Assembly (NCBI GenBank): GCA_963691705.1
Contig: OY829537.1
Span: 77,335,352 to 77,399,351, forward strand
DNA length: 64,000 nt
Direction of reading: 5' to 3'
Source: Viola odorata
Taxonomy: Eukaryota > Streptophyta > Magnoliopsida > Malpighiales > Violaceae
The notes beneath the pieces were generated by a model. That model was not told the DNA's origin. It saw only the letters and a list, made by a program, of their open reading frames with translations, and searched no databases. A program made the position numbers and the translations under genes. Positions 22,452-34,464 of the stretch are shown here, piece by piece. Each line of letters begins with the position of its first letter. Position 1 is the stretch's first letter.

Positions 22452-24371
22452 CTAGTACAGACCTGCTTCCAAGACCTTCAGGGCAGTTTTCTTGGCTGCG
22501 AAATGACCTTCTTCCGAATGGCAAAATTTAAGGATCGAGGGCACCTCGTCCATGGTCACACATCGACGGATGATCTGGTCTGAACAGTGTCTCCATAGAT
22601 AGGGGCTGTCCCATATGTAGTACTTAGCTTGTCTTCTTATTCGAGTGCATTCGGAGGGAGTGACATCAGCTGGATAAGTGCCTGTAGCACAGAAATTGGC
22701 AATATTGGAAAACCATGGGGAGTAAACAGCTTGCGCTAGGCACACTTGCTCGTCTGGAAAGGTATCCCGTATTGGCTCTCGCGAATTATCTTTTTGGGTT
22801 GGGAGTCTACTTAAGTGATCTGCCACCAGGTTCTCTCTCCCTGCCTTATCCTTGATAGCGATGTCAAACTCTTGTAGGAGCAAGATCCATCGGATAAGCC
22901 TTGGTTTGGCGTCAGCCTTGGTCAGCAAACACCGAAGGGCCGAATGATCTGAGTAGACAAGGACATGAGTGCCGAGCAGATATTGTCTGAACTTATCTAG
23001 GGCATAGACAACTGCCAGAAGTTCTTTCTCCGTGGTGGTGTAGTTCTGCTGGGTTGGATCTAGGAGCTTGGAGGCGTAATAGATGACATGAGTCTCGTTA
23101 TCCTTTTTCTGGCCCAACACAGCGCCTAGGGCTTGATTGCTGGCATTACACATGACCTCGAAAGGTAGCTTCCAGTCAGGGGCACGGATAAGCCTGGCTT
23201 TGAGAATCTCAAAAGCAACTTTGCAAGCTTCACTAAACTCAAAGGACACATCCTTTTGGAGCAGGTGACACATGGGCTGGGCAATCTTGGAAACATCCTT
23301 AATGAACCTTCGGTAAAAACCAGCGTGGCCTAGAAAAGATCTCACGTCGCGGACACAGGAGGGGTAGGGCAGGGATTCTATTACTTCTATCTTGGCCTTG
23401 TCGACCTCAATCCCTTTTGCCGAGATAACATCGCCGAGCACCAGGGCTATATCCACCATAAAATGGCATTTCTCAAAGTTCAGGACAAGATTTGTCTCGA
23501 TACATCGCTCTAGGCACTTTTGCAGGTTGCTCATGTATTCGTCGAAAGAGTTCCCATAGACAGTGAAATCATCCATGAAGACCTCGATTCTGTCTTCAAC
23601 CAGTTCAGAAAAGGTGCTGACCATGCAGCGCTGAAAAGTAGCAGGAGCGTTGCACAGACCGAAGGGCATGCGCCTATATGCGAAGGTCCCGAAAGGACAT
23701 GTAAAGGTAGTCTTTTCCTGATCTTCAGGAGCAACTGGAATCTGATGGAACCCAGAGTATCCGTCAAGGCAGCAGTAATGAGTTTTACCGGCTAGGCGCT
23801 CCAGCATCTGGTCGATGAAGGGCAGAGGAAAATGATCTTTTCGTGTAGCGGAGTTCAGGCGGCGGTAGTCAATACACACCCGCCACCCATTCTGGATCCG
23901 TGTAGGAATGGATTCGCCGTCCTGTCCGATGGTGATGGTTATTCCTGTTTTCTTGGGCACGACCTGGATAGGGCTGACCCAAGGGCTATCTGAGATGGGG
24001 TAGATAACTCCCGCGTCTAGCAACTTGAGAATTTCTTTCTTCACCACGTCCATCATAGGCGGATTAAGTCGTCTCTAGGGCTGGCGAATAGTCTTGCTCA
24101 CGTCTTCTAGGTGGATGTGATGAGTGCATAATGCTGGGGACAAACCCTTAATGTCCGCAATGGTCCATCCTATGGCCTGCCTGAAGTTCTTCAGTAAAGA
24201 AACGAGCTTAGACTCCTCGGGGTCTTCAAGCTTGTTGGAGATAATGACAGGCAGAGAGTTGTCAGGGCCTAGATAGGCATATTTCAGGTGGGTAGGCAGT
24301 GGCTTAAGATCTAGGGCTGGAGCCTGATCAATAGAAGGAGATAACTTGACATGGCCTGGATGCTGAGGAGA
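22452..24371 (-). pseudogene. Athila A reverse transcriptase and RNase H
   Basis: From 24056 leftwards the frame is open for 534 codons. Key motifs are SPWVSPIQVVPKK, WRVCIDYRRLN, HYCCLDGYSGFHQI (first catalytic Asp), RRMPFGLCNAPATFQR and VFMDDFTVYG (the FMDD catalytic box). RNase H follows with LPFEVMCNASNQALGAV (Asp replaced by Asn at the first catalytic position), TTEKELLAVVYAL (Glu) and VYSDHSALR (Asp), then DHLSRLP. The segment between 24057 and 24371 is in frame but broken by TAG near 24076. Stops fit CAG or TGG changed to TAG. Confidence 0.92.
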
Positions 24372-25467
24372 CTACTTTGGGGGTTCGGGCTGAGCAACAG
24401 GACACTCTTCTAGGGCAGCGACGATAGAATGTAACTCAAGTGGGATAGGAAGTGTCGAGGCCGCGACATCTAGAAAGGCTGGTGTCAGACTCCTGTCAAG
24501 AGCAAATTGCAAGGGAGTAGAATATATATCATCAATTTCCCTGACAAGGGGATCCACAATATCAATATAATTGACACTAGAAAATTCAGAGGGGTAGCAC
24601 ATGACTTCTAGCATATTGAATTTGATGATCTCTCCATCAAATTCGAGGGAGATGGTAGCATCATGGACATCTATCTTTGCTCGGGCTGTGGCCAGAAAGG
24701 GACGGCCTAGTAGAACATCTGTGGATTTGGTGGCATCTTCGTTCTCCATCGCAATTACATAGAAATCAGCAGGGAACAAGAATTCTCCCACTTGGACCAA
24801 GACATCCTTGATTATACCCTCGGGTGAATGATAGACCTGTCAGCAAGCTAGATTGCGAGGTCTGTAGGTACGAGAGGTTCGAGGTCTAGACTGTTGTAGA
24901 TTATCAAGGGCATGACATTGATTCCTGCTCCGAGGTCACACATGGCCTTGCCAATATCCACTGTGCCGATTCGACAAGGGATTATGAACATGCCTTGGTC
25001 TTTGCATTTCGGGGGAATTCGTCGTTGGATATGCGCTGAAGCGTTGGCTCCTACGCTGATCTTGTTAACTTCGATGAACTTGTTCTTGTTTGTGCACAAT
25101 TGCTTCAAGAATTTGGCATATCGAGGGACATTCTTCACGGCCTGGAGAAGAGGAATGTTTACAACCACTTTACTGAACATTTCAAAGATGTCGCGATCCT
25201 CCTTATCTTTCTTGGTCTTGACCAATCTGTGAGGGAACGGAGGCTCGAGGATCTTATGAATGTACTCTTGAGTGAATTCCAGTGGGTTGGGGTCATTCCG
25301 TGGTGAACCTCTAGGGGAACGGATCCTGTCTTCTGTGACTTCCACGATTCTAGGGACCTTGGGGAGCTTGGTTTTAGGTTTAGGCCGGATTTCAGCTTCT
25401 GGGGATTTTCAACATCCTGGGCTGGAGGCTCAGGTGGGTTCAAGGTCGCTCCACTACGCAGGGTCAC
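24372..25467 (-). pseudogene. Athila A protease region, frameshifted
   Basis: The block MTLRSGATLNPP (25467) is the TLRSG hallmark of Athila Gag-Pol. A frameshift near 25400 leads to the open frame 25345-24848 with KVVVNIPLLQ and the active-site segment CDLGAGINVMP, where D-L-G is the aspartic protease triad. A further frame change near 24840 leads to 24800-24372 (TDVLLGRPFLATARAKID, the C-terminal protease block). The final codon before 24372 is a TAG where copy B continues. The enzyme would mature the polyprotein. Confidence 0.88.
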
Positions 25468-25494
25468 TGCACAAACATTGTGCTTTGGATTCGC

Positions 25495-26987
25495 TTATGT
25501 TTGGGGTGGTAATCTGCCATGGTTGGTTAGTTCTTGTAATCTGGCAGTTACCACACTCATTTGCTTCTTAAGCTCATCTATTTCCTTCTGCTGCTCGGGA
25601 TTTTTTTGCATTTCAACAGTCGGGGGCTGGACACAAGTCTGGTCTGGAGGATGGACGAGGGTCTGGTCCTGAGGAGGTTGGCGTTGATACTGATTTTGAT
25701 GGAAGGCGGGACGGGGTCTGAAATTCTGCAAGTTAGGAGGAGGATTTCCATAAGGGTTTTGATGCGGTTGGTGGCTAGGCCCCGAAAGTTGCGTATTTGG
25801 GACCCAACCTGGATTCGGTTGTTTCCACCCCTGGTTATAGTTCTGAGCGTATGAGACCGGGATAATTTGGCCTGCAGTATTTACTTGGATTTCCTCTGGG
25901 ATGTGGGGACATGCATCCGTGGGGTGATCCACGAAATTGCATATCTGGCAGACCTTGACAGGCGCGGGTTGTCCCGTCATGAAATTTTGGAACATTCCCG
26001 TTAGGGATGAAATCTGGTTCTGAAGGGCTGCTACTTGGACATCCTGGCCTGGATTGCTGGTAAGGTCATTAGAGATGTTCTTGGCCATGAGCTCGATTGT
26101 TGCTCGAGCTGCGGTTGGTGTTAGGGCAGTAAGAGATCCGCCGGCAGCTGCGTTGAGTAACACCTTATCATGGGCCTTAAGGCTTCACAGAAATATTGAA
26201 CCAGGGCATGCTCGGTAAGGTTGTGGGCTGGACAGCTAGACTGCATCTTCTGGAATCTCTCATAGTACTGGTCTAGAGTTTCTTCTTTCTTTTGGAATAT
26301 AGAGACAAGTTGCTTGCGCGTGGTGTTGGAAATGGAGGTTGGATAATACTTCTCAGTGAAGATCTTTGATAAATCCGCCCAAGAACGAATGGATCTCGCT
26401 GGCAGGTCATAATACCAATCAAGGGCATCATCTTTGAGAGACCACTGGAATGCGCGAAGCTTAGCTTGTTCAATACTGACATTAGCAGGTTTCATGGCCT
26501 CGCAAATGGAATGGAGTTGTTGCAGATGGCGAAGAGCATTTTCCTTAGCTACCCCCCGAAAAGTAGGCAGATGGTGAAGTACGGCTGACTTCAAAGTCCA
26601 TTCATGAGGGACGTTGGGCCAGTCGATGCAGCTACTGGCCATATCAGGGGTTGCATGGAAATTGTCTATGGTTTGTTGTTTTGGGGGTGGTGGTTGGTCT
26701 TCTCGGTTGTTATGGTTGTTATGGTTGTCATTGTGGGCCAAATCTGCCATTGCTGGAAGATTAAAAGGATCAGGTATGGGGTTCTCGGGGTTATGATGGG
26801 GAGAGGTCAGGTCCACGAAAGGTTGGCGTTCCTGTGCAATCAAACTAGAAGGGGAAATATCGAGGGCAGGATGCGGGATCACTCTACGCTTAGCAGAGGT
26901 TCCTTGTGCTTGCCTCCGAAGTCCTCTTTCGGTTCTGGTCAGTTCGAGGTCTAGAGGTAGTAGATCGGGCGCAGATCTCCTGGTCAT
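25495..26987 (-). pseudogene. Athila A Gag
   Basis: The start is taken as ATG 26985-26987 (MTRRSAPDLLPLD), which is shared with copy B; an in-frame ATG ten codons upstream is less likely. The capsid core reads LHHLPTFRGVAKENALRHL, AFQWSLKDDALDWYYDLPA and FTEKYYPTS. One base is missing near 26183 relative to copy B, shifting the frame. The zinc knuckle C-x2-C-x4-H-x4-C (CQICNFVDHPTDAC) lies near 25905-25950. A Pro/Gln/Asn-rich tail follows. It forms the particle and binds RNA. Confidence 0.9.
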
Positions 26988-27020
26988 ACAAGAAAACAAA
27001 AACAAAATTAGTACCATTCA

Positions 27021-27039
27021 ATCCCCGGCAACGGCGCCA
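27021..27039 (-). other. Athila A primer-binding site (tRNA-Asp)
   Basis: The minus strand reads TGGCGCCGTTGCCGGGGAT, complementary to the 3' end of plant tRNA-Asp including the CCA. It starts five bases inside the LTR (27045), the normal position, and sets the orientation of the element. Confidence 0.93.
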
Positions 27040-27044
27040 AAATT

Positions 27045-28661
27045 TGATCGTCACTCAAATATACTAATATTTTCCTGGTGCCTAGATGCACAAATTAATG
27101 TGTACAGAGCAAGACAGGGTCGAACCACAGAGATTGAAGGAATAACTTGTTAATGGAAATGTATGACAATGTAATAAGCGCAGATCTAATCCAGGTAACA
27201 ATACTGGGGGGGGGGGGGGAGGGGTTTATGTTGATTAATAAATTAATCAACGCAGAGTATGGGAGCTAACAAAACAGAATTGTAAAGTATTTATCTAGGG
27301 CACGAAAGTAAAATGCAATCCAGGGCACGAAATGTAAAAGATCAAGTGAACGGAAAATCAAGCGTAGGAAAGTAAAAGAGATATAAATTAGAGAGAGAAA
27401 AGATCTTAGCGAAAGGTGTTCTTTTGGGTTGTTTTCTAGGGCGGCCAGTCATTGGTGCAGAAGTTTTCTAAACTCACGTGCAGATCTGCTATAGGGACCG
27501 CGTTTCCACACCGCATCCCCTACTTACCTTCTTAGATAAAAGTCACCCCCCGTTTCCACATATGAGGTGACCTTGACGTCCAGCCATCCTCCCAGCTACC
27601 TCCCTTGTCATCAAAAGGTAGCCTTGACCGTCCGGCCTATCCGGGCTCGAAGTAGGGAGGCTAAATTCTGAACGCCCATGAAGGAGAGGTAAGATAGATC
27701 TAGGGCGCGACAACTCGGTTTGTCAGACCCGTATCACTCCCTAGATTCCTGTTTACCCCTAGGTGAGGCCTCTCGCGCTGCCTCCCCTAGGTGTCTGCTC
27801 AAACTCCAGGGCTTCGTGTTAGTTATAACACTGGAATATGACGTTACTCATACAGAAATACTAATAGATGATCAAGCTCTTAACATTCCTAGACAAGCAT
27901 GGCATTAAATCGGTAAACAGTCATGTACTACAAGAGAATATATTAAGCATGCATTAGACCTCTTAGCCGCACCCTACAACCCTTAGAAACACCCTTCACC
28001 AAGAAAGGGGTGCGTAGCTACTCATACTATAATATAAACAGTAGGTGTATGAGATCATACAACAAATAAACAAGAAAAGTAAGAAGAGGATTAGAATAAA
28101 CCGGTAGATTAATAATAATCGAAGAGGAAAGACAAAGGCTGTTCTTGATGGGAAGAAGGAGCTGATTCCCAGAAATTAAAATGCTGAAACTAATGTGTGA
28201 AAATATCCCTTGGACAGCCGTCCTTACAAAAACCCTAAAACTATGCTTATATAGCCTAATGCTAGCTAGGAGACAAAACCGCTAAGGGCAATGAGGAGAT
28301 GACAGCACGCGTCCTTGCAAAAGGGATATTCTGGGATTCCTGACATGCCTGCTGTCTTTTGGAACTGCTTGGGAATCTGTGCGGATCCTTAAAAGATGCT
28401 TTCTCTAGAAGAAGACTCAGAGCTGCCGAGGCCTTGCGACTGCGCGCTGGTCTGGTTCGCGCCGAGGTCTTGACGTCGCTCGGTCTTCTAGGCCTCAAAA
28501 CTGGAAATCCTCAGAAATGCTCCCAAATTGCTTCTTTTCGATCTTTTCCCTCCTTTGATGCTAATATGCAAATAAAGCTAAAATGAAGGTCAAATAGTAA
28601 CATCGAGCCCCCGAAAGGGCTAGAAAGGAGGGTAAAACAGAGAGTACGGAACATGCTATCA
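27045..28661 (-). repeat. Athila A 5' LTR
   Basis: 1617 bp, TG...CA, about 98.6% like the other LTR by hand count. It carries a TATA box (28244-28253, minus strand) about 410 bp from its outer end, and a G-run interrupted by A at 27206-27224. Confidence 0.95.
28244..28253 (-). promoter_or_regulatory. TATA box of Athila A 5' LTR
   Basis: TATATAAGC on the minus strand, conserved in all four Athila LTR copies of the window (A and B). Confidence 0.65.
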
Positions 28662-28830
28662 GTGACCCAGCCAGCATACTGTACCCGCCGAGGGAGACGA
28701 GACCCTGCTCTTACCGCCCTTAGCCTAGCGACAGACCCTGGGATGGTCGACATCAGCGGGGGGGGGGGGGGGGGGGGGGGGGGGCTCTCATGCGACATCT
28801 GCACTGCGGCATCCCATCCCAGGTCATCCA

Positions 28831-28868
28831 TGACGTCACTCCGCATGTCGTCATCCCGCATGACATCA
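28831..28868 (+). promoter_or_regulatory. Tandem bZIP/as-1-like boxes in Tat C 5' LTR
   Basis: TGACGTCA (28831), TGTCGTCA (28846) and TGACATCA (28861), exactly 15 bp apart, about 90-125 bp upstream of the TATA box. The 3' LTR has two perfect TGACGTCA and one TGACATCA at the same spacing (56358, 56373, 56388). Confidence 0.65.
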
Positions 28869-28956
28869 CTCAGTGCCACTCTAGCGACATCTATCACCCC
28901 AGCGACACCCACCAGGGATTGTTCCCACCCCCTGTCGGTACACTCCTTCCTTTGTC

Positions 28957-28964
28957 TATAAATA
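28957..28964 (+). promoter_or_regulatory. TATA box of Tat C 5' LTR
   Basis: TATAAATA in GTCTATAAATACCCCC, conserved at 56484-56491 in the 3' LTR and, on the minus strand, at 59063-59070 in element D. Confidence 0.75.
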
Positions 28965-29025
28965 CCCCCACCTTTTCAGACAAGAGGGTAAGCCTAAGAT
29001 AGCGTACTGAACCCCTGCGATAAGC

Positions 29026-30879
29026 ATGCCATTCAGCTTTGCGCAGCTGGCCGACGGACAGGAAGAGCACTACATACCGTGAATACCGCAGATTCCTGTC
29101 TCTCAAGTGGAGCGACCGCTAGATGAATACAGAGAGCGTTGGGACGGCAGAAGAGAGGGAGCAGGTAGGGAGGTATCTATGGAGCGGAGTGAAAGAGCAG
29201 GCAGTAGGAGGCGTCGAACCTGTTCACCTAGGAGTCGTAGCCGGTCTCCCAGGCAGCATCGTACCCCAGAGCCTCAAGGGCACAGGCGACACCTGGACAT
29301 GTCTCCCCCTCGTCATGATCGTGAGATATTGGATGACACCGCTGGTCATCCTTTCACCCACCGTGTAAGGCACCACAGGGTCAGCCGACATGTTAAGCTC
29401 CCCACGGAATCATACGATGGCACCAAAGACCCCATCTCGCATCTTAATAAGGTGAAGGATTTTGTCCAGTTTCAAACGCACAACGATGCGGTGTTGTGTC
29501 AAATATTCATTATGACATTCTCAGGAGTAGCTCACCTCTGGTTTGAAGGACTTCCTGCTCGATCAGTTGATAATTTCTTGCAACTAGAGGCCAAGTTCAA
29601 GAGTCACTTCAGCACAGCTATCCCCATTCGAAAGTCTGCAGCAGCCTTGTTTGATATATGTAGAAAACCAGAGGAGTCTTTGAACAATTATCTTGGTCGT
29701 TTTGATATGGAAATGTCACTAACTCCTGGTATTACTATTGATTTCGCTATAGAAGCTTTGAAGTGGAATTGTGGATATGGGAAGCTGAGAGATATGTTGA
29801 TGGTGGACCCCCCAATGACTTTAAACGCGTTAAGGTTGAAGGCTCACAATTATGCGAGAATGGAAGAAGAGGAATATAGAAACAGGATACGGGATGCGCC
29901 CCAGAACGCCCCTCCTGCTCCCGCGGCTCAAGCCAGTATGACCCATGATACCCGTCCGGTAGGCGAATACACCCAGCGGAAAGATTACATCCCCAAGGCG
30001 TCGAATCGCCAGAAGGGTAATTTCTCTAGAGGAAGGGGCGACGGTCTGAATGTTCAGCGACAGGGGGATCCCCCTAAGGGTCGAATGTACGATCCTGACC
30101 TTCCTCCCCTTACACTCCCACGAGCGGAAATCTTAGCCATCATTCAGCAGCGGAACCTGCCGATCCGCTATCCAGCCCCTGTGAAGCCAGGGGTGGTCAT
30201 GGGAGGAAGGGAAAATACTTTTTGTAAATTCCATAAGGTCAAGGGGCATTCTACAGAGGCATCCAGGGAATTGAAGTTGGCAATAAAGCGTCTGTTGGAA
30301 GAAGGCTATCTTGGAGAATTCACCACTCGAATAAGAGAAGAAACTAGGAGCGACCCTCCACACGGGGCGTTAGGTGACCATCAATTACCTCCTCCCCTTG
30401 GGAGCAGCGGGACTTCTGAGGCAAAGGGGAAAGAAGCACGAATGATGTATGATGAGGACATCCCCATCATTAACATTATCGCTGGGGGTGCGTCGTTCCT
30501 GGATGAGATTACCCCAGCAACACTCGTGGCAGGAGAAAAGCGGAAACGGGAAGGCCAGCCTGTAAAAAAGGGAGTGATTGATGCACTGGACAGAATGGTG
30601 ATATCTTTTTCGGAAGAAGACGAGAAGGGCGTTGTCTTCCCTCATAATGACGCGCTAGTAGTCACACCGGTTATTGGGAGCCATGGGGTACGAAGGACCC
30701 TCATTGATAACGGCAGTGCGGTGAATTTATTCTCATTGGAAGCCTTTAATCTCATGAAACGCCCTGTCGGCGAACTGACGCCTTGCAAGAAACCAATTAT
30801 TGGAGTGGACGGCATACCTATACCTGTAATTGGAATCACAACACTGCCTGTGTATTTTAGAGAAGATGCATCGAAATGA
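29026..30879 (+). pseudogene. Tat C Gag and protease
   Basis: The start is taken as ATG 29026 (MPFSFAQLADGQEEH), in frame with everything downstream; a TGA at 29080-29082 (fits CGA to TGA) follows after 18 codons. The N-terminus is Arg-rich (SRSRSPRQ). The retrotransposon Gag core reads YDGTKDPISHLNKV, FSGVAHLWFEGLPARS and FKSHFSTAIP. A knuckle-like block CKFHKVKGHSTEAS has Ser where the last Cys is expected. The aspartic protease motif LIDNGSAVNLF lies near 30700-30730. TGA at 30877-30879 ends the stretch; pol continues in the same frame. Confidence 0.9.
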
Positions 30880-32532
30880 TCAGAAGAGTTGATGTTCTTG
30901 GTTGTGGATCTCATCCTACCGTATAATGCCATTCTAGGGCGGCCATTCCTCAATCGTTTTGGGGCGGCGGTATCTCAGAAACACCTCAGGATGAAATACC
31001 CCTCTTGGGAAGGGGTAGTATCGATCAAGGGCGATCGAAAGCTAGCCATCGAGTGTTATTCACTCATGATTCAAAAAAGCTATGATCAATATGTGTGTGT
31101 GGCAGCGGATCCCTATGAGCAAAGGGATGAAAGGCGAACCGAGCCAGTGGATGCGATGGTACCCATCCCCATCCAAGGCAATGATAAAGCGAGTTTCCAG
31201 GCCAGTGAAAAGTTGACCCTTGAGGAGAGAGCACAATTAGCCTGGCTGTTGAACAAGTGCAAAGGAGAGTTCGCGTGGAAACTGGCGGACATGCCTGGCG
31301 TGTCTAGGGAAGTGGCTGAGCACCGACTCAACGTTGACCCGCGCGCCACGCCAGTTCAATAGAAGCGGCGAGCTTTCTCCACGGAAAAGTCGGTGGTGAT
31401 TGATAAGGAGGTAGTGAAACTGCTAAACGCAGGATTCATCCGAGAAGTCCAATACCCCACTTGGTTGGCCAACCCCGTCTTAGTCCACAAGGCCAACGGA
31501 GACTGGCGCATGTGCATTGATTTCACTAACTTGAATGACGCTTGTCCCAAGGACTGTTATCCGCTTCCTCGGATTGATCAGCTGGTCGATCAAGCGGCAA
31601 GGTACGCATATTTGAGTTCCCTGGACGCCAATTCTGGATACCATCAAATTCCTATGGCCAATGAGGATGAGGAAAAGACGGCATTTATAACCCCGAAGGC
31701 CACCTATTGCTACACGGCAATGCCGTTTGGCTTAAAGAATGCAGGGGCGACCTTCCAGCGTATGGCCAACAAAGTGTTTGAAAAGCAAATCGGGAGAAAT
31801 GTAGAAGCATACGTAGATGATGTATTGGTCAAAAGCAGAAGTTTCAGCGACCATCTGGCCGATTTGTAGGAAGTGTTTGATACATTGAGGAAGTACCAGA
31901 TAAAGTTGAACCCCCGCAAGTGCGCGTTTGCATTTCAAACGGGAAAATTCTTGGGGTATGTGGTAAGCCAAAAGGGCATCTAGCCGAACCCGTCAAAGAT
32001 TAAGGCTATCCATGATATGGTATCGCCGCGAACCCTCCAGGAAGTTCAGAGGTTAACAGGACGCGTCATTGCTCTGGGACGGTTCATCTCTAAGCAGGGC
32101 GAGAAGTGCTTGCCGTTCTTTAAAGTCATACGCAAGAAAGCTTCTTTCGGATGGACACAAGAGTGCGAAGAGGCGTTCGTGGGTTTGAAAACATACTTGT
32201 CGTCTGACTTGGTACTAACACGACCGGAACCGGGCGACACCCTATTCTTGTACCTCGGCATCGCAGATGAAGTGGTCAGTGCCGTTTTGGTCCGGGAGGA
32301 TAATCACGCCCACCGCCCCGTCTTCTTTGTTAGCCATGTGTTAAAAGATGCCGAGGTGCGATACACCCACATTGAGAAGGTGGCATTCGCCCTGCTACAG
32401 TCCACACGGAAGATGGACAGGTACTTCCAGACCTATCCAGTCATCGTGCTCACGGATCAGCCTTTGAGAAGAATTTTTAGGAAACCAGAATCCTCGGGGA
32501 GGATGTTGATTTGGTCAATTGAGCTGGAATAA
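30880..32532 (+). pseudogene. Tat C protease end, reverse transcriptase and first RNase H
   Basis: The frame is the same as gag. The protease C-terminal block ILGRPFLNRFGA is near 30940. Reverse transcriptase motifs are LVHKANGDWRMCIDFTNLN, YLSSLDANSGYHQI (catalytic Asp), AMPFGLKNAGATFQRM and EAYVDDVLVKS (YVDD). The first RNase H reads TLFLYLGIADEVVSAVLV, HIEKVAFALLQS and VLTDQPLRR. Stops are TAG 31360, TAG 31867, TAG 31981 and TAA 32530. No frameshift is present in the whole gag-pol. Confidence 0.93.
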
Positions 32533-34464
32533 TACGGACTACAGTACAAAGCTCGGCCATCCGTAAAAGCTCAGGTTTTGGCAGATTTTATCGCCGAGTG
32601 TACATTTACTGGGGACAAGGTGGTGGAGCCGCTCGAGAAGAAAGAAAGTGACACAAAGATCCTACCCACAGAAGCCCCCGCGGTATGGGTCATCTATGTG
32701 GATGGCGCCAAAAATCAAGAGCTGGCGGGAGCTGGCATATACATGATCGGGCCACATGATGTGCAGGTGCGGCACGCCATCAGAATCCTGCAACCACTGT
32801 CCAACAACGCAGCAGAGTATGAAGCGCTATTGGCGGGGCTTAGAGTAGGAAGGAGCCTCTTCGCTAAAACTGAAAATGACCTGGTAGCAGGAGCCCCACG
32901 GTTGAAAATACGAGGGGACTCCAAGTTGATAATTGATCAAGTCTTGGGATATTCCCAAGCTAGAGAACCAATCATGGCGCAATACCTCTCGAAAGTGAAA
33001 AGGGAATTGGCAGAAATGGAACAAAGCGACGTGCGTGTTACTTTCGAACACATTCTGCGGGAGGACAATACCGAGGCGGATAATCTTGCCAAGGCGGCAG
33101 CTAATCAGGAGGCTGTCATACCAGAAGGCGTGTACTATGAGGAAAGGTCATTACCATCCTTCATGGAGGAACAACTGTCGCTATGTGTGGAGGAGAGTGA
33201 AAAGGATTGGAGGGTCCCTGTGATAAATTTTTTGAAGCACGACGAGTTGCCGAGCGACAGTGCAGAGAAGAAAAAAGTATTGAAGCAAGCGGCAAGGTGC
33301 ACTTATTATGATGGGGAGTTAATTCGGAGATGTTTCTCGCACCCAACCGTAAAATGTATAACAGAACAAGAAGGCCTCCATACCCTGCGCGAGATTCATG
33401 AAGGCATCTGCGGCATGCACGTGTCGGGTGGTACCATAGCCGCGCAGGTGTTCCGGTCAGGATTCTATTGGCCCACTATTCGCAGGGATTGTAACAACTT
33501 TGTGCAATCATGCCATAAGTGTCAAGAATTTGCCAAAATCCCTCGACGACCCGCCACTGAAATATCTCAGATCGTGGCACCTTGTCCTTTTGCCAAGTGG
33601 GGAATCGACATTTTAGGCCCTTTTCCTAAGGCCAGGTCTCAACTGAAATTTGTAATTGTGGCAGTGGACTACTTTACCAAATGGGCAGAAGCGGAAGTGG
33701 TAGCCAGTATTATGACGGAGAAGGTATGACACTTCTTTAAGCACCAAGTGATCATGCATTTCGGGGTGCCTCGCGTGCTAGTTAGTGACAACGGGGCACA
33801 GTTTACCAGCCGCTTCTTCAAAGAGCAGTGTGAAGAATTCCAGATCGAACAGAGGTTTTCCTCTGTGGCGCATCCTCAGACTAACGGCCAGGCGGAGGTA
33901 ACCAACCGAAGCATACTGAGTGGTATTAAGAAAAATCTTGAGGGGTCGAAAAAGAAGTGGCCAGATGAGCTACCCTATGTAATGTGGGCTTACCGCATGA
34001 CCGTCAAAACTAGTACGGGGGAAATGCCCTTTGCGATGGTTTTTGGTACCGAAGCAGTAACGCCTGTCGAAGTTGGCACCCTAAGCTTAAGGGTGGAATA
34101 TTTCAAGGAGGAATTAAACGAAGAGAGGTTACGCGCTAACCTTGATACGCTGCCTGAGGCGTGCGAGGAAGCTCTCTTGAAAATAATGCACTACAAAAGA
34201 AGAATGGCGCGGTATCACAACAGACATGTTAAGGAGCGGCTACTCCAGGCGGGAGACCTCGTGCTCAGGGACAAACGAGCGGCGGGCCAACGAATGTGGA
34301 AACTTAGCTCAAACTGGGAAGGCCCGTACTGCGTCACTCGTGTTATCGGAAAGGGGGCGTATCACCTCGAAACGCTTGACGGTACTCCCTTACCTAACTC
34401 TTGGAATATTGCTCGATTAAAATTATATCATGCTAGAATTGACATGCCGTTGGGCATGGTTTAG
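32533..34464 (+). pseudogene. Tat C second (archaeal-type) RNase H and integrase
   Basis: The second RNase H reads WVIYVDGAKNQELAGAGIY (Asp), NNAAEYEALLAGL (Glu), LKIRGDSKLIIDQV (Asp) and EDNTEADNLAKAA (Asp). Such an additional domain after the normal RNase H is known from Tat elements. Integrase follows: H-x3-H...C-x2-C (LHTLREIHEG, CHKCQEF), WGIDILGPFP, VLVSDNGAQFTS and [14 protein letters not shown] for the D-D-E core, then the GPYCVTRVIGKGAYHLETL block. One TGA at 33727-33729 breaks it. The natural stop is TAG 34462-34464, whose last codons form the first unit of the adjacent minisatellite. Confidence 0.93.

Larger units (their letters stand above)
15516..28661 (-). mobile_element. Athila-lineage Ty3/gypsy retrotransposon A (13.1 kb, minus strand)
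   Basis: Two LTRs of about 1.6 kb (15516-17129 and 27045-28661) with TG...CA ends are flanked by GTGAC (15511-15515 and 28662-28666). The PBS matches tRNA-Asp (27021-27039), next to the right LTR, so the element reads right to left. Order along the minus strand is gag, protease, reverse transcriptase/RNase H, integrase, a third Athila-type ORF, and a long 3' non-coding region. LTR divergence is about 20 substitutions (roughly 1.4%, counted by eye), making it the youngest complete insertion. All coding regions have stops or frameshifts. Confidence 0.95.
28662..29018 (+). repeat. Tat C 5' LTR, second fragment, 3'-truncated
   Basis: It resumes at GTGAC (duplicated by A) and aligns with the 3' LTR from 56203 to 56545. 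It holds a 27-base G-run (28758-28784), three TGACGTCA-type boxes 15 bp apart (28831, 28846, 28861) and a TATA box (28957-28964). After ACCCCTGC (29018) the match to the 3' LTR ends abruptly: the last 149 bp of the LTR, the primer-binding site and the leader are missing. The gag ATG follows after only seven bases. Confidence 0.92.

Noticed and set aside
28653..28961. Frames in the Tat LTR containing poly-Gly or poly-Pro (also 56150-56488)
   Set aside because: The homopolymeric residues come from the poly(G) tract; the frames cross LTR promoter sequence and are not conserved with D.
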